NCBI RefSeq assembly: GCF_000499845.2
Contig: NW_027174116.1
Location: 1-64,000 of the forward strand
DNA length: 64,000 bases
Origin: Phaseolus vulgaris
Lineage: Eukaryota; Streptophyta; Magnoliopsida; Fabales; Fabaceae
Direction of reading: 5' to 3'
The notes under the pieces are model-generated. The model was not told the origin of the DNA. It was given only the letters and a program-made list of their open reading frames with translations, and ran no database searches. Shown here piece after piece: positions 33,056-44,912 of the stretch. The position numbers were made by a program, and so were the translations under genes. Each line of letters opens with the position of its first letter. The first letter of the stretch is position 1.

Positions 33056-35653
33056 ATGACTCACACCAAGATCACCCCGAACCCCCCTCCTTCAGCACGA
33101 AACCTTTCTTCTCAAGCACACGACCCAGCACAAGTTCGTGGTGCTTCCTCTTCGCAGGCTGTGAGGCCTGCGTCTTCCCAAACTGCCCTGGCTCAGGCGA
33201 CTCCATCTAACGCTGGAGGAGCCCCCATCCCTCTGCCAGACTTCAAGACTCTATACCCATGGGCTAACCCAACCCTTCTAAAGGAAACCTCGTCGGTGAA
33301 CACTGCGGGAGCGGTTCTGCGGTTGACTAATGGGGACGAGGCCTACCAGTCATTTCATAAGGAGCACGACGAAAGGATGATGGTGCTGCCTTGCCCCGCC
33401 ACTCTGCCGGTGTGTGCCGATGACAAAGTGAGCGCCGACGGGCCCTTCTGCTTTGTCTACACCACCTTCTTCAAGAAGGTCAAACTCAGGTTCCCTCTCA
33501 CCCGATTCGAGAGGGAACTCTTGACCGAGCTCAACATTGCTGCCACCCAGCTTCACCCCAACAGCTGGGCGTTTGTTCGAGCCTTCGAAATAATGTGCTT
33601 TTGTTCCTGTTTGAGGCCAAGCACCCGGGAGACCGCCTGTGGGTCAACCTGAATGCCATTGCTGGGAGATCCATTTTCACCATCTTCCAGCAGTCGTACA
33701 AAGATTGGAAGGGGAAGTTCATCCAAATACGCGCAAATGATAAAGACACTTCCCTTCTCGATGGCTTCCCCTTGTACTGGGTGGACAAGGGGAAAAAGGA
33801 GTCCAAGAGCTGCTTCAGGAGGCCCAGAAGTCCTGATAGCATGGGAGCTTTGGACCGAGACCTCTGTCTATTCTGGAAGAGGGTGGCAGATGCCAACATA
33901 ACATTCCTGACCCCCACCCTGATCTCCTTCGAGTTCTTTGAGGACCAGTTGGAATTCCAAATAGGTTAGGACGCTACACTCTTGTCTTGATATTGCTTCT
34001 GATACTGTTTCTGGGCGTCTTGTGCGATACGCACAAGACTTTGGTTTTATCTTTTCTGCATATGCCTGTTTTGCTGTTTCATTGGCTCAGACACTTATCC
34101 TTTTCTTCTTTGAGATAACTCATGCACTTTCGTTTTATGCAGACACCATGTTGGGTAAGAACATGCTCGCCGACTTAAAGGTGCTCGCCCGAAACCACGG
34201 GTTGGCGACCGGTTCCCAGACGGTGCCCAACTCGGCGGTCGAGAAGGCCATCATTCATGGGCGATCACCGCCCAAGGAGCCCACCCAACGCAAGAAGCTG
34301 GTCCTTAAGAGGCCTAAGCGGAAAGCCCCCCAAGTCGTTCAAGAGGAAGAAGAGGACGACGAGGTCACAGAGGATGGCCTTGTCACGAAAAGGAAAAGGG
34401 TGGCACCATCTTCTCCACCTGCTCAACCCCCTCTTCCAACCTCAACACCACCATCAACGCCTGCTCCTCCTCCCTCATCGCCAACACCACAAGCCCCTTC
34501 ATCACCAGTCCAAGCAGTTCCATTGGCCACTGCGCCACCTGCAACTGAGGCCCAAGAGCCAAATTTCTTGGAGGACCTCCCGAGCGCCTCTACGCCGCAT
34601 AGGTCAGCATGAGGGGGCCCTCCTTCGAACGCTTCAGCTGCAGGAATCGTTCCAATCGGGGATGAGGTCGCTCACACCTCTCCAATCCTAATCACCGAAT
34701 CCCCGATTGCGTCGCCACGCCAGGAAGCAACCACTGAAAATATTGCTAAGGAAAGTGGCGACGAGAACCCTCAACAAGCCCCCCTGGCGCCTCTCCAAGC
34801 CGCGAACCTTTCCCTCGAGGTCACAAGGATGTGGGAACCTCTGACTGCTAAACTGAAAAACATAGCAGAGGATATCCCATCGATCATAACGAGGGCTGTG
34901 GAGAGCTCCACCAGGAGGCTTCAAGATGAACTCTTCAACCTCAGGACTGACAACAGCACCATGAGGCTCGAGGTGGAGAAATTGTCTGCCAATCTGACGC
35001 TCGCGGAGATGGAACATTCCCGAGTAGAAGACGCGATGAGCACCGAGCTCAGATTGGCGCGTCAAGAGGCCACTGACCTTCGCCGCAAAATTCATGATCT
35101 TGCCCAAGAGAAAGTTGAGCTAGAAAGCAAAATCGTGCCTCTGTGCACCAAGGCGAGCGACCTGGAGGCTCACATTCAAGCTAGTGCCGATAAGGTACAA
35201 AAACTGGAGCAAAGGTCGATCGACCGCGAAAAACTACTTGGGCAAGTAGAAAAAGCAAGGGACGACGCCATGGCTGGTCTCACCAAGGCGAACAAGGAAA
35301 AAGGAAAGATGGCTGCCGAGTTGACCCAAGCTCAAGCAGAATCCAAGAAGGTTGCTGACGACCTTCTTCATGCTCAAGAGACCAACGAACAACTCCGAAA
35401 ACAGGTCGAAGAGCTGGAGCAGCAGAACAAGGAGCTCAAGAAACAGGTTGAAGAACTTCAAAGGCAAATTGAAGAACTTAAGCTAAGCTCTGCTCAGATT
35501 CTAGTTGCTGGATTCGAAGCCGCTCGGGAACAATTCGCATGCCTATTCCCCGATCTCGACCTCAGCATGGTGTCGATAAACAACGAAGTAGTAGATGGAA
35601 AGGTCGTTCCCGCCGAAGACTCAACCAACTCCACCTCATCTGCTACTTTATAA
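33056..35653 (+). pseudogene. Antisense spliced gene of D, broken
   Basis: Exon 1 33056-33964, intron 33965-34142 (178 nt, GTTAGG...TTTTATGCAG), exon 2 34143-35653. It is the reverse-oriented equal of the C gene. Exon 1 has lost about 35 bp at about 33593 (after RAFEI), which shifts the frame through the middle of the PF04195-like domain. Exon 2 has TGA at 34610-34612 where C has GGA. The coiled coil from about 34829 and the tail EVVDGKVVP remain readable. Its promoter stretch and both introns keep their splice sites, so a transcript may still be made, but not the full protein. Confidence 0.8.
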
Positions 35654-36225
35654 CTTTGCTTGCATATACCTTGTAAAAAAACTCGTGCATATGTGTTTTG
35701 AACAGTTACTTATTTCAATCGCAAACTTGGATATTCTTTCTTCCGACTTCTTTAAGCGCTTTCACCTTCTTTGTATGTTTAACTTTGTCGAGTTTAACTT
35801 AACAATTTCGCAAACACAACCTCTCGACTGTAACTGCTTCGACCCACTTCAAAATTAAGCAATAACCGCTTTAAACAACTGGTACTCTTGAGGCACTAAC
35901 CTGATCATAAGAATACCTTCCAAGCAACGAACTGTAACTCAATCATTGGCTCAAACAACGTCCCACTCGACCTGCTTTGTAAAACAAGTCTTTCAATCTT
36001 CTCGCCGTGTTTGAACTTTTCCCGATCGCCAAGACCTCTTGGCAACACCAGTTTTTCCTAGCCTCGTGCTTTGGCAATCGTTTCTCTATCTGGGGTAGAA
36101 GCGCCCTTTGGGATCTTCCTTCGCCCCCTTGAACTTCAGAACAAAAGATCGGCTGACTAGGCGTTCTCTTCGAACCTACCTTAGCCACCTTTCAAACTTC
36201 TTCCACCCTCTTCGCCACACCTGAA
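35654..36225 (-). other. Conserved non-coding 3' region (D)
   Basis: Reverse complement of the class at 7006-7569 and 18527-19088. No gene. Confidence 0.5.
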
Positions 36226-36717
36226 CTCGTTCAAGACGAGAAGGATTTTATCTTGCCTACGCTCGCATGTAAGCGAGAAGGTCTTTGACTCGCCTGAACT
36301 CGCTCATCGGCGAGAAGGTCTTTAAATGGCCTTAACTCGCTCAACGACGAGAAGGACTTTATCTGGTGCCTCAACTTGCCCAGGGTGTACATCTCCTCCC
36401 CCCTGGATGCACTGAGGACCTTTCTCGCCTGCACTCGCTCGACGGCGAGGAGGTCTTTAACTGGCCTTAGCTCGCACAACGGCGATAAGGACTTTATCCG
36501 GTGCCTCAACTTGCCCAGGGTGTACATCTCCTCCCCCCTGGATGCATTGAGGACCTTTCTCGCCTGCACTCGCTCAACGGCGAGGAGGTCTTTTACTTGC
36601 CTCAGGACGCGCGGGGGCGTTGAGGTCTTTCATCTAGTGCCTCCGATCGCCGAAAGACGATGAGGACTTTAAAACTTAACTGGTGCCTCCAATCGCCGAA
36701 AAACGATGAGGACTTAA
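36226..36717 (-). repeat. Hairpin repeat array of D
   Basis: The array seen in A2 and C, in reverse complement, with fewer units. The compensatory variant CTCGT/ACGAG is at about 36227-36241. Confidence 0.8.
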
Positions 36718-36963
36718 AACTTTTTAGAAAGCACGCGACATATCTCTTCTTGCCTTAAATCATGTACAAATGACAAGGTCTTTCTTCGAAACTTTTAAAA
36801 ATAGCACACATGCAATCTGTAAACACCTTATACTTCGCAAACTCTTCTTTTATTGGGTGGCCTCATTAAAAACCCTCCTTAGGGAAAAAAGAGCGCCCCC
36901 TTCAAACTGTTTTAACAGAGACATTGTAATATAACATTGTGTTTGTCTTTACTTACAAAGCTC

Positions 36964-39900
36964 TTAACTATAGTACAACTTCAGGTGTGTGGCGTTCCAG
37001 GTGCGAGGAATCGCCCCTCCTTCCAGCGTCTCTAAGCGGTAGGCCCCGTTCCCGAGCGCCTCGGTTATTCTGAACGGTCCAGTCCACTTGGGTGATAGTT
37101 TATTCTCCATCTCATACTGGTGGGCCTTCCTCATCACCAGATCGCCTTCTCTAAACTGCCTTGGCACCACCTTTGAGTTGTATCTTCGCTCGATCCTCCT
37201 CTTCACCGCCTCAGCCTTCAGCCTCGCTTCTTCCCTGGCTTCATCCAGCAGATCCAGGTTCAGCCTTCTCTCTTCATTCGAGTCTTCCTCTACAAAGTTC
37301 TGGAATCTCGGCGAGCTCTCCTGGATCTCCACTGGAATCATGGCGTCACACCCGTAGACCAAGCTAAACGGGGTCTCGTGGGTTCCTGACTGCTCGGTGG
37401 TGTGGTACGCCCAGACTATACGGGGCACCTCCTCAGCCCAACTTCCCTTGGCTTTCTCAAGCCTTCTCTTCAAACCTCTCAACAACACCCGATTAGCTGA
37501 TTCCACCTGGCCGTTTGTTTGGGGGTGCTCGACGGATGCAAACACTTGTTGAATTCCTACCCCTTCGCAAAGCTTCTTCAACAGGTGGCTTGCAAACTGC
37601 GTCCCATTATCTGACACCAGGCGCTTAGGCACTCCAAACCGGCACACGATGTTCTTCCATACAAAACCTTCGATCTTGTGTGCGGTGATCTGGGCCACTG
37701 GTTCTGCTTCAATCCACTTGGTGAAGTACTCAATCGCCACCACCAAGTACTTCATTTGCCTGATCGCCAGCGGGAAAGGTCCCAGTATGTCGATTCCCCA
37801 AGTATGAAACGGCCAAGGGCTATAGATCGACTTCAACTCCTCGGGAGGTGCCTTGTGCCAATCGGCGTGCTGCTGGCATTGTTTGCAGCACTGGGCATAC
37901 TTCTTGCAATCTTCTCTCATAGATGGCCAATAGTAGCCTGCACGGAGAGTCCTCGCGGCCAGAGCTCGACCCCCGACGTGGCTTCCACATATACCTTCGT
38001 GGAGCTCTGCCATAATTCTCATGCACTTCTCGCCGTGTATACATTCCAGGAGTGGGTGAGTGAACCCAAACCTGTACAGATCGCCATCAATCAATGTATA
38101 CTTGCTGGAATTTTTCTTTACCTTCCTAGCTTCTGTTGGATCTAGCGGGAGGAGGCCATCAGCCAAGCACCGCTTGTACTGTGTTATCCAAGTGTCTGGC
38201 TCATGGGTGGCGCAGACCTGCATCACGTCCACCTTCTCTCCTCGACATGCTCTAACTCTCGGTGATCTCAGGGTTTCTTGCGTCAAAGACTTATGGCTAC
38301 TCGCTGCTCTCTCCGTCGACTTGCTTATCTGAAGGACCAGGTGATCTGCTACAAATGCCCTCGGCGTCTTCAGAGTTTCTTGAATCACCGTCCTCTGCCT
38401 ACCCCCCTTGCCTGAGCTGGCGAGCTTAGCAAGCAAGTCAGCTCGGGCATTCTGCTCTCGGGGCACATGCACTACTTCAAAAGAGGCAAAGGAACTCTTC
38501 AATTCCTGGACATACGCCAAGTAAGCCGCCATTTGTGGATCTTTAGCCTGGAACTCGCCTGTTACTTGCCCGGTGACTAGCAGCGAGTCACTCTTAGCCA
38601 TCAGCACCCTAGCTCCCATTTCCTTGGCCAGCAAAATCCCGGCGATCAGCGCCTCATATTCTGCTTGATTGTTGCTGGCTTTGAAGGCAAACCTCAAGGA
38701 TTGCTCAATCAGCACGCCGTTGGGCCCTTCCAATATGACTCCAGCACCGCTACCCTGCTGGTTCGACGATCCATCCACCGAGAGTACCCAACGGAAACCG
38801 TCTCCTTCAACCCGCGTCGCCTCTGATGAGAGCTCGACCACAAAATCTGCGAAGATTTGCCCCTTGATCGGGCCTCAAGGTTCATATTTAATGTCAAACT
38901 CTGACAACTCCACTGCCCACTTCACCATTCTTCCCGCAACGTCCGGTTTCTCCAAGACCTTCTGGATGGGCAGGTCAGTCATCACCAGTATTGTGAAACT
39001 GTGGAAGTAGTGGCGCAACCTCCTCGCCGAAAACACCACAGCCAGCGCAGCCTTCTCCAGGGCCTGATATCTCGTTTCTGGGCCCTGCAACACCTTGCTC
39101 ACAAAAGAAATAGGCTTCTGAGCCTGATCTTGATCCTGGGCAAGCACCGCACTCACCGCCCTCTCAGTCACAGCGAAATACAACCTGAGAGGGATACCCG
39201 CCAGCGGTTTGCACAGAACCGGCGGGCTCGCCAGATACTCTTTTAGCTTGACAAAAGCTTCCTCGCATTCTTTCGTCCAAGCGAACTTGTTATTGCGCCG
39301 CAGACATTGGAAATAGGGATGTCCCTTTTCTCCGCTCGCTGACACGAAGCGAGATAGGGCTGCCATCCGACCTGTCAGCTGCTGGACTTCTTTCACTGTA
39401 GCCGGGCTTCTCATCGCCAAGATGGCGGCACACTTGTCCGGGTTAGCTTCTATCCCCCTTTCAGTCAAAAGAAAGCCCAAGAACTTTCCAGCCTCCACGC
39501 CGAAAATGCATTTCTCCGGGTTGAGCTTTAACTTGAACTTGGCGATCGTCGTGAACAATTCTTCCAAGTCTGCAACGTGCTTGCTTTTCTCCTGCGAGGT
39601 CACGACCATGTCATCGACGTAGGCTTGCACGTTCCTTCCCAGCATTGGTGCAAGCACTCGATCCATCAACCTCTGGTACGTGGCCCCCGCGTTCTTCAGC
39701 CCAAACGGCATCACCTTATAGCAGTAGCACGACCTCTCCGTCATGAAGGCTGTTTTTTCTTCATCCATGGGATGCATCTTGATCTGATTATAGCCCGAGA
39801 AGGCATCCAGGAAACTCAGCAGCTTGCACCCTGCAGCACTATCAACCAGGGCATCAATGCTCGGTAAAGGATACGAATCCTTTGGGCAAGCTTTGTTCAG

Positions 39901-42027
39901 ATCGGTGAAATCGACGCACATGCGCCATTTCCCGTTACTCTTCTTCACCAGTACGACATTTGCCAACCATTCAGGGTACTGGACTTCCCTGATGTGGCCT
40001 GCAGCGAGGAGTTTCTGTGTTTCGTCCCTAATCGCCTGCCTCCTCTCCTCATTGAATTTTCTTCTTCTTTGTCGCACCGGTCTCACCATGTTGTCCATCG
40101 CCAGATGATGGCACAAGAAGTCGGGATCGATCCCGGGCATGTCCGAAGCGGACCAAGCAAACGCGTCCAGATGCCGCTCAATCACCTTGGCGATCTGGGC
40201 CTGGAGATCGACCTCTAGAGATCTTCCGAGCTTGAAAACTTTCCCTCCGATCTCCTTCTCGAGCCACTGCTCGACAGGCTTGGGCCTGGATTCTCTGGCG
40301 ATCACCGCCTTGGCGATTCCCAGCTCTCTTGCTTCCTCGGGGCGATTCCGCGCCTCTTCCTCCTCCAGGTCAGCATTTCTCTCCCCTAGCTCAGCGTCTA
40401 TCATCTCGACATCCCTTCCGGCGGCCTCCTCTGGCAGCGGCGGTCTGGGCTTCACGCCGGGAGGTGGGGTGGTTGTTACATAGCTCACGGACCTTTTGTT
40501 TTTCAGGCTGTTCTCATAGCACCTTTTTGCTTCTTTCTGATCCGACTTGATCGTGATCACCACCCCTTCCATGGACGGCAGCTTCACCTTCATGTGCCGA
40601 GTCCATGGAATGGCGCCTATCCTGTTAAGAGTGGGCCTTCCCAACAGGACGTTATATGCTGAGGGGGCGTTTACGATGAGGTACTTGATTTTCTCCGTCC
40701 TCGACCCAGCCTCATCTGTAAACGTGGTTCTCAGCTCAATGTACCCCCTGACCTCCACCTGGTCGCCAGCTAACCCATACAAGCATCCTCCATAGGGCCT
40801 TAGCTGGTCAAGGGGCAATTCCAGCTGCGTGAAAGTCGGCCAGAACATCACGTCTGCCGAGCTTCCTTGGTCCACCAGAACTCTGTGGACCTTCCTTCCC
40901 GCCGTGATCAACGAAATAACAATGGGATCGTTGTCATGAGGCACAACGTCCCGAAGATCCTGCTTTGTGAACGTGATGTCCACTTCCGGCGAGTGATCTT
41001 CAAACATGTCCACTGCCATCACCGATCGCGCATACTTTTTCCTCTGCGATGCGGTGCATCCACCACCTGAAAAACCCCCTGCAATGGTGTGGATCTCCCC
41101 ATGGATAGGCATCTCGTGTTGCTGGGCTTCTCCACCTGCTGGCTGGGAACTCGACGCTCCCCCCGTCCTTCTATCCAGCAGATAGTCGTTTAGGAACCCG
41201 CTCTTAACCAGATCGTCGAGCTGGTATCCTAAAGACAAACACGAGTCCAGGTTGTGGCCAAAACACTGGTGGAACTCGCACCAGGCGTCCGGCTTTGACC
41301 CCAGCACCTTGTCCCCCACCTTCTCGGGCGCCTTCAACCTAGCAGATATGTTAGGGATAGCGATCAGGTCCGCTAGTCCCATGACGAATTTGTGCTTAGG
41401 CGGGCGATTGTATTCCCGGCGTGCCGGTTGTTGGCGTGCTGGTTGTTGGCGCGCTTGGCTTCTTCCCTTATTTCTCCTATCGTAAGGGTAGCGAGTCCTT
41501 TAGTCTTTCCTGGCCGCCGCCGTTTCCAGCACCCTCTGCGGCTGGATCCTGGTCTGGGCGCGTGGTCTGGCGGGAGCCACGCTGCCTCTCTTCTCGGCGA
41601 CTTCACTCTCGTCGGCGATGTAGGCCACCGCAAGTCGCCTGACTTCAGCAAACGTCGCTGGATGAGCCCTGATCAAGGCCTCGCAGAATGGCCCTGGCTG
41701 CACGCCCTTCTTGAAGGCATAGACCAGCATTTCTTCATCCTTGGCCGGCGATCTGACCATCTGCGCGCCGAAGCGATTGAGGTAGTCTCTGAGGGACTCC
41801 CCATGGTACTGCCTTATATCAAACAGATCATAGGACACCCTCGGCGGTGCCTTATTCACAATGTACTGTTCGACAAAGATTTTCGAGAATTGTTGAAAAT
41901 TGGTTATGTGGCCATTAGGCAGGCTCACAAACCACTCCATCGCCGTTCCCTGGAGCGTACTCACGAACATCTTGCAGTAGACGGCGTCCGACCCTCCCGA
42001 CAGCATCATCTGCGTGTGGAACGTGGT
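36964..42027 (-). pseudogene. gag-pol of D, main part, with two C-to-T nonsense codons
   Basis: Reading down from 42027: rest of the gag core (MMLSGGSDAVYCKM, 42009), basic linker, protease VLVDQGSSADV (about 40875), RT with YVDDMVV (about 39610), Ty3-type RNase H, archaeal-type RNase H, and integrase to the stop at 36964. All segments lie in one frame, interrupted by TAA at 41500-41502 (CAA in C and F) and TGA at 38875-38877 (CGA in A2 and F). Both are C-to-T changes. Apart from these, every catalytic motif is present, including the full set of two RNase H domains that C lacks. The part upstream of 42027 lies beyond E at 53381-53773. Confidence 0.9.
42023..42027. repeat. Left target-site duplication of E (GTGGT)
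   Basis: GTGGT just before the 5' LTR of E. The same five bases follow the 3' LTR at 53381-53385, and uninterrupted gag in C has a single copy. Confidence 0.95.
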
Positions 42028-43325
42028 TGTACCGTCCCGTATCAGGGCGTTGACTAAGTCAAGGTCAAAGTCAACAACAGGAAAGTCAAAGTCAGCTCGA
42101 GGTGTCGCCCAGATGTAGAGACGCCAAGAGGAAGCGTCGCTAAGGCAAGGCGTCGCCTAAGCGAAGGTGTCGCCTAGCTGAAGGCGTCGCCTAGGTGAAG
42201 GCGTCGCCTAGGTGAAGGCGTCGCCTAGGTGAAGGCGTCGCCTAGGTGAAGGCGTCGCCCTGGTGAGGGCGTCGCCAGATTAAACAGTGTAAAAGCAAGG
42301 CAATCACGGTGTGGTTCCCCGATACCCATGGGTAGGAAAGACCATGGAGGGAACGACGTCGTGGGAAAGCCTCAGGTCCCGATATCTCGGGAAAGTAATA
42401 AAGAGAAAGAAAAGGTGGCTCCAAGGCCATAGCAATAGTATCAGTAAAGGGCGGCCTGACTCGCGAAGTACCCCTGCCGCCCCAGAGACGCCTTCGGGAC
42501 AGATACGACCCAAGAGGAAGGTCACGCCCAGGATAACCGGGTGCAGGGTGTGAGAGGAGGCAGATACGCTCTCAGAGTAAGTGGCTAGATACTTGGGGGC
42601 ATGAGTTGGTACCCAAAAAGCCACCCCTAGCGCAGTAGCACTCCCAAGCAGGAGGACCCACACGTAGAAACGTCCCCAGATGGGCAGAAACGCCCCCAGA
42701 TGGGGTCATGGCGTCGTGAGGCCCTCCACGTGTATGACAGCAATACCGGAATAGAAACACCCTCTAGTCAGGTGCCAGGTAATTAAAGATATTCAACACA
42801 GATTCCCTTTTTGGCATTCAGGTACTATTATGGCTCCCGAGCGTTTCAACGTCTTAAATGCGCTACGTTTCATAATTAAGCGCTTTAATGAGCGCGTTAC
42901 GTTTGAGTTTAAAAGCGCTTTAAGGCGCTTTAAATGCTGGGGCAGTTTAAATAGCGCTGAGAATGTCGGAAAAAGGGTTGGAACCTTTGGCAAATTTAGG
43001 AGAAACTCTCTGGTTGCTTGCCCGTGCTTGAGGATTACGTACAAGTGACTGGAGAATATTTTTGCCTAAAGGGGACAACACACACACACATATACACAGT
43101 TCTTTTACCACCCTTCAAAGTGCTACACGCGGTGCTCAGATACGTGGGTGGACCGTTTTTTTTGGTGTTTCTTGCTGGCTGACTTGAGCGTCGGAGTGCA
43201 AACGGCCGCTAGGGCGCCTCTTTGTCCTCTTTTTTGCAGGAAAGTTGCAGGCATTCAGTGAGAAGGAGACCTTAGCTGACGATTGAGGCCACGCACGAAG
43301 ACGTCCCGGTCAACCGGACGGAACA
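42028..43325 (+). repeat. 5' LTR of E (1298 bp)
   Basis: TGTACCGTCCCG...GACGGAACA, then two bases and the primer-binding site. It contains a 17-bp minisatellite, a near-palindromic CCCGATACCCATGGGTAGG motif, and AGCGCTTTAA repeats near the presumed promoter (about 42860-42960). Confidence 0.95.
42134..42278 (+). repeat. 17-bp minisatellite GGCGTCGCCTAGGTGAA in the 5' LTR of E
   Basis: About seven variant units; four consecutive perfect CTAGGTGAAGGCGTCGC units here against one in the 3' LTR (52246-52340). Related GCGTCGCCTAGG motifs recur after pol at 46590-46670. Confidence 0.85.
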
Positions 43326-43327
43326 TT

Positions 43328-43346
43328 TGGCGCCCACCGTGGGGCC
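43328..43346 (+). other. Primer-binding site of E
   Basis: TGGCGCCCACCGTGGGGCC, two bases after the LTR, starting with the TGG expected from a tRNA 3' CCA end. Confidence 0.8.
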
Positions 43347-43424
43347 GATATAAAACATCAGTCCCATCACAAGTTCGAGAAAATCTACCAGGTTACAGTA
43401 GTGCTGAAGGAGGTTGGAGTGACA

Positions 43425-44912
43425 ATGGCTCCCACCAGACGAAGATCAGCGCGCGCAGCCCCCGCAGACCTATCCATGCAGCAGGTCCTAGAAATAATGA
43501 GGGGGTTGCAGCAGGACATGGCGGATTCGAAGATGGAGCAGGAGCGCATGCAGGCAGATCTTGACGCCTCGCATGAGCGCAACGAAGAGCTCCACCGTGC
43601 GAATGAGGAGTTGCGCCAGGGCCTGAGAAACGATAGGAGGCGTCCTGGGCATGACGAGACGGAGAACCACTCCCCACCGAGGGAGTTTTCCACTCCGTTC
43701 TCGCAGGAGATCCTAGACGCAGCAATCTCGAACACGTTCGCGGGACCCAAGTTAATCTTCACTGGGATGGAGGACCCAGAGACGCACCTCGCGGCATTCC
43801 ACACGCAGATGGTCCTGATAGGCGGTTCTGATGCCGCCAAGTGCAAGCTCTTCATGAGCACCCTGACCGGGATGGCTATGGACTGGTTCATTAGCCTCCC
43901 CGAGGGTCATATCACATCTTTCCGCCAGTTGTCGCGGTTATTCAGAGAACAGTATTTGGCCAACAAGGCCCCGCCGCCGGTCTCCTACGACCTGTTTGAC
44001 GTGAAGCAGTATCAGGGGGAGACCCTGAAGGAGTATATCAATCGCTTCGGGGCCCAGGTCGTGAAGGTTGGTACAACAGAGGAGCCTATGATCGTGTACG
44101 CATTTGTGAAAGGCGTATGCCCAGGCCCCTTTGGAGAATCTATTATCCGCAATCGCCCTAGGACTTTCGCAGAATTACGGCGTAGGGCGGTGGAGCATAT
44201 CGCTTCAGAAGGGGAGGTATGTGTGAAGCGCACCAGTACCGTGCCCTCACGCCCGAGGGGACCGGCACGAGCTCAACCCGTCAGAGTCAATGAGACCACG
44301 ACGGGGAGAAAGAAGCCAGAGGCGAGACGCCCCTACGAGGCCAGAAAGCCCCAGCCTCGGCGCCCCGCAGGAGGCGAACGCCCCACCAGAGAAAGAGCAA
44401 GACCGGCGAGGTACAACTTCGTAGTTGAGTTGAAGGATTTGATCGCCGTGCCCAACATAGCCGAGAGGCTGAGGCGACCGGCGAAGACCGACAAGGTGTT
44501 AGGGCCCCGTAAAGACTCTTGGTGCGAATTTCACGAGGCTTTCGGGCACCAAATTGATAATTGCCTGTCGTTGGGCTACCAGCTAGATGAGCTGGTGAGG
44601 ACTGGGTTTTTGAAAGATTATGTCGCAGAGTCCACCACGACCGCCACCCTGCCGTTGCCGACGGATGAGCCAGCACACGAGATGCCTGTGCTTGGCGAGG
44701 TTCACACCATTGCTGGGGGTTTTTCCAGCGGAGGACCCACCGCCTCCCAGCGGAAGAAATATGCAAGGGGGGTAAATTCAATTGAAGAGAGGCTCTCGGG
44801 GGAGCCCTGGGAGTCAGATATTGTGTTCACAAGAAGGGATCTCCGAGATGTGGTGCCCCATGACATCTCTCCAATACGTCCAGTTGTTGAGAGGGGCGTT
44901 CCACGCTTTTGA
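43425..44912 (+). CDS. gag of E, fused out of frame to residual pol
   Basis: ATG 43425 (MAPTRRRSARAAPADL). The protein has an N-terminal coiled-coil region, a gag core (GMAMDWFISLPEGHITSF, about 43860-43930; YINRFGAQVV, about 44035), an Arg/Pro-rich linker, and the conserved DSWCEFHEAFGHQIDNC segment. It matches family A gag as far as the DLRDVVPHD motif just before the protease, then crosses the deletion junction at about 44875 and ends in a foreign tail with stop at 44912. Gag itself looks complete, so E may still make particles or be packaged; the protease that would process it is absent. Confidence 0.85.
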   Translation: MAPTRRRSARAAPADLSMQQVLEIMRGLQQDMADSKMEQERMQADLDASHERNEELHRANEELRQGLRNDRRRPGHDETENHSPPREFSTPFSQEILDAAISNTFAGPKLIFTGMEDPETHLAAFHTQMVLIGGSDAAKCKLFMSTLTGMAMDWFISLPEGHITSFRQLSRLFREQYLANKAPPPVSYDLFDVKQYQGETLKEYINRFGAQVVKVGTTEEPMIVYAFVKGVCPGPFGESIIRNRPRTFAELRRRAVEHIASEGEVCVKRTSTVPSRPRGPARAQPVRVNETTTGRKKPEARRPYEARKPQPRRPAGGERPTRERARPARYNFVVELKDLIAVPNIAERLRRPAKTDKVLGPRKDSWCEFHEAFGHQIDNCLSLGYQLDELVRTGFLKDYVAESTTTATLPLPTDEPAHEMPVLGEVHTIAGGFSSGGPTASQRKKYARGVNSIEERLSGEPWESDIVFTRRDLRDVVPHDISPIRPVVERGVPRF

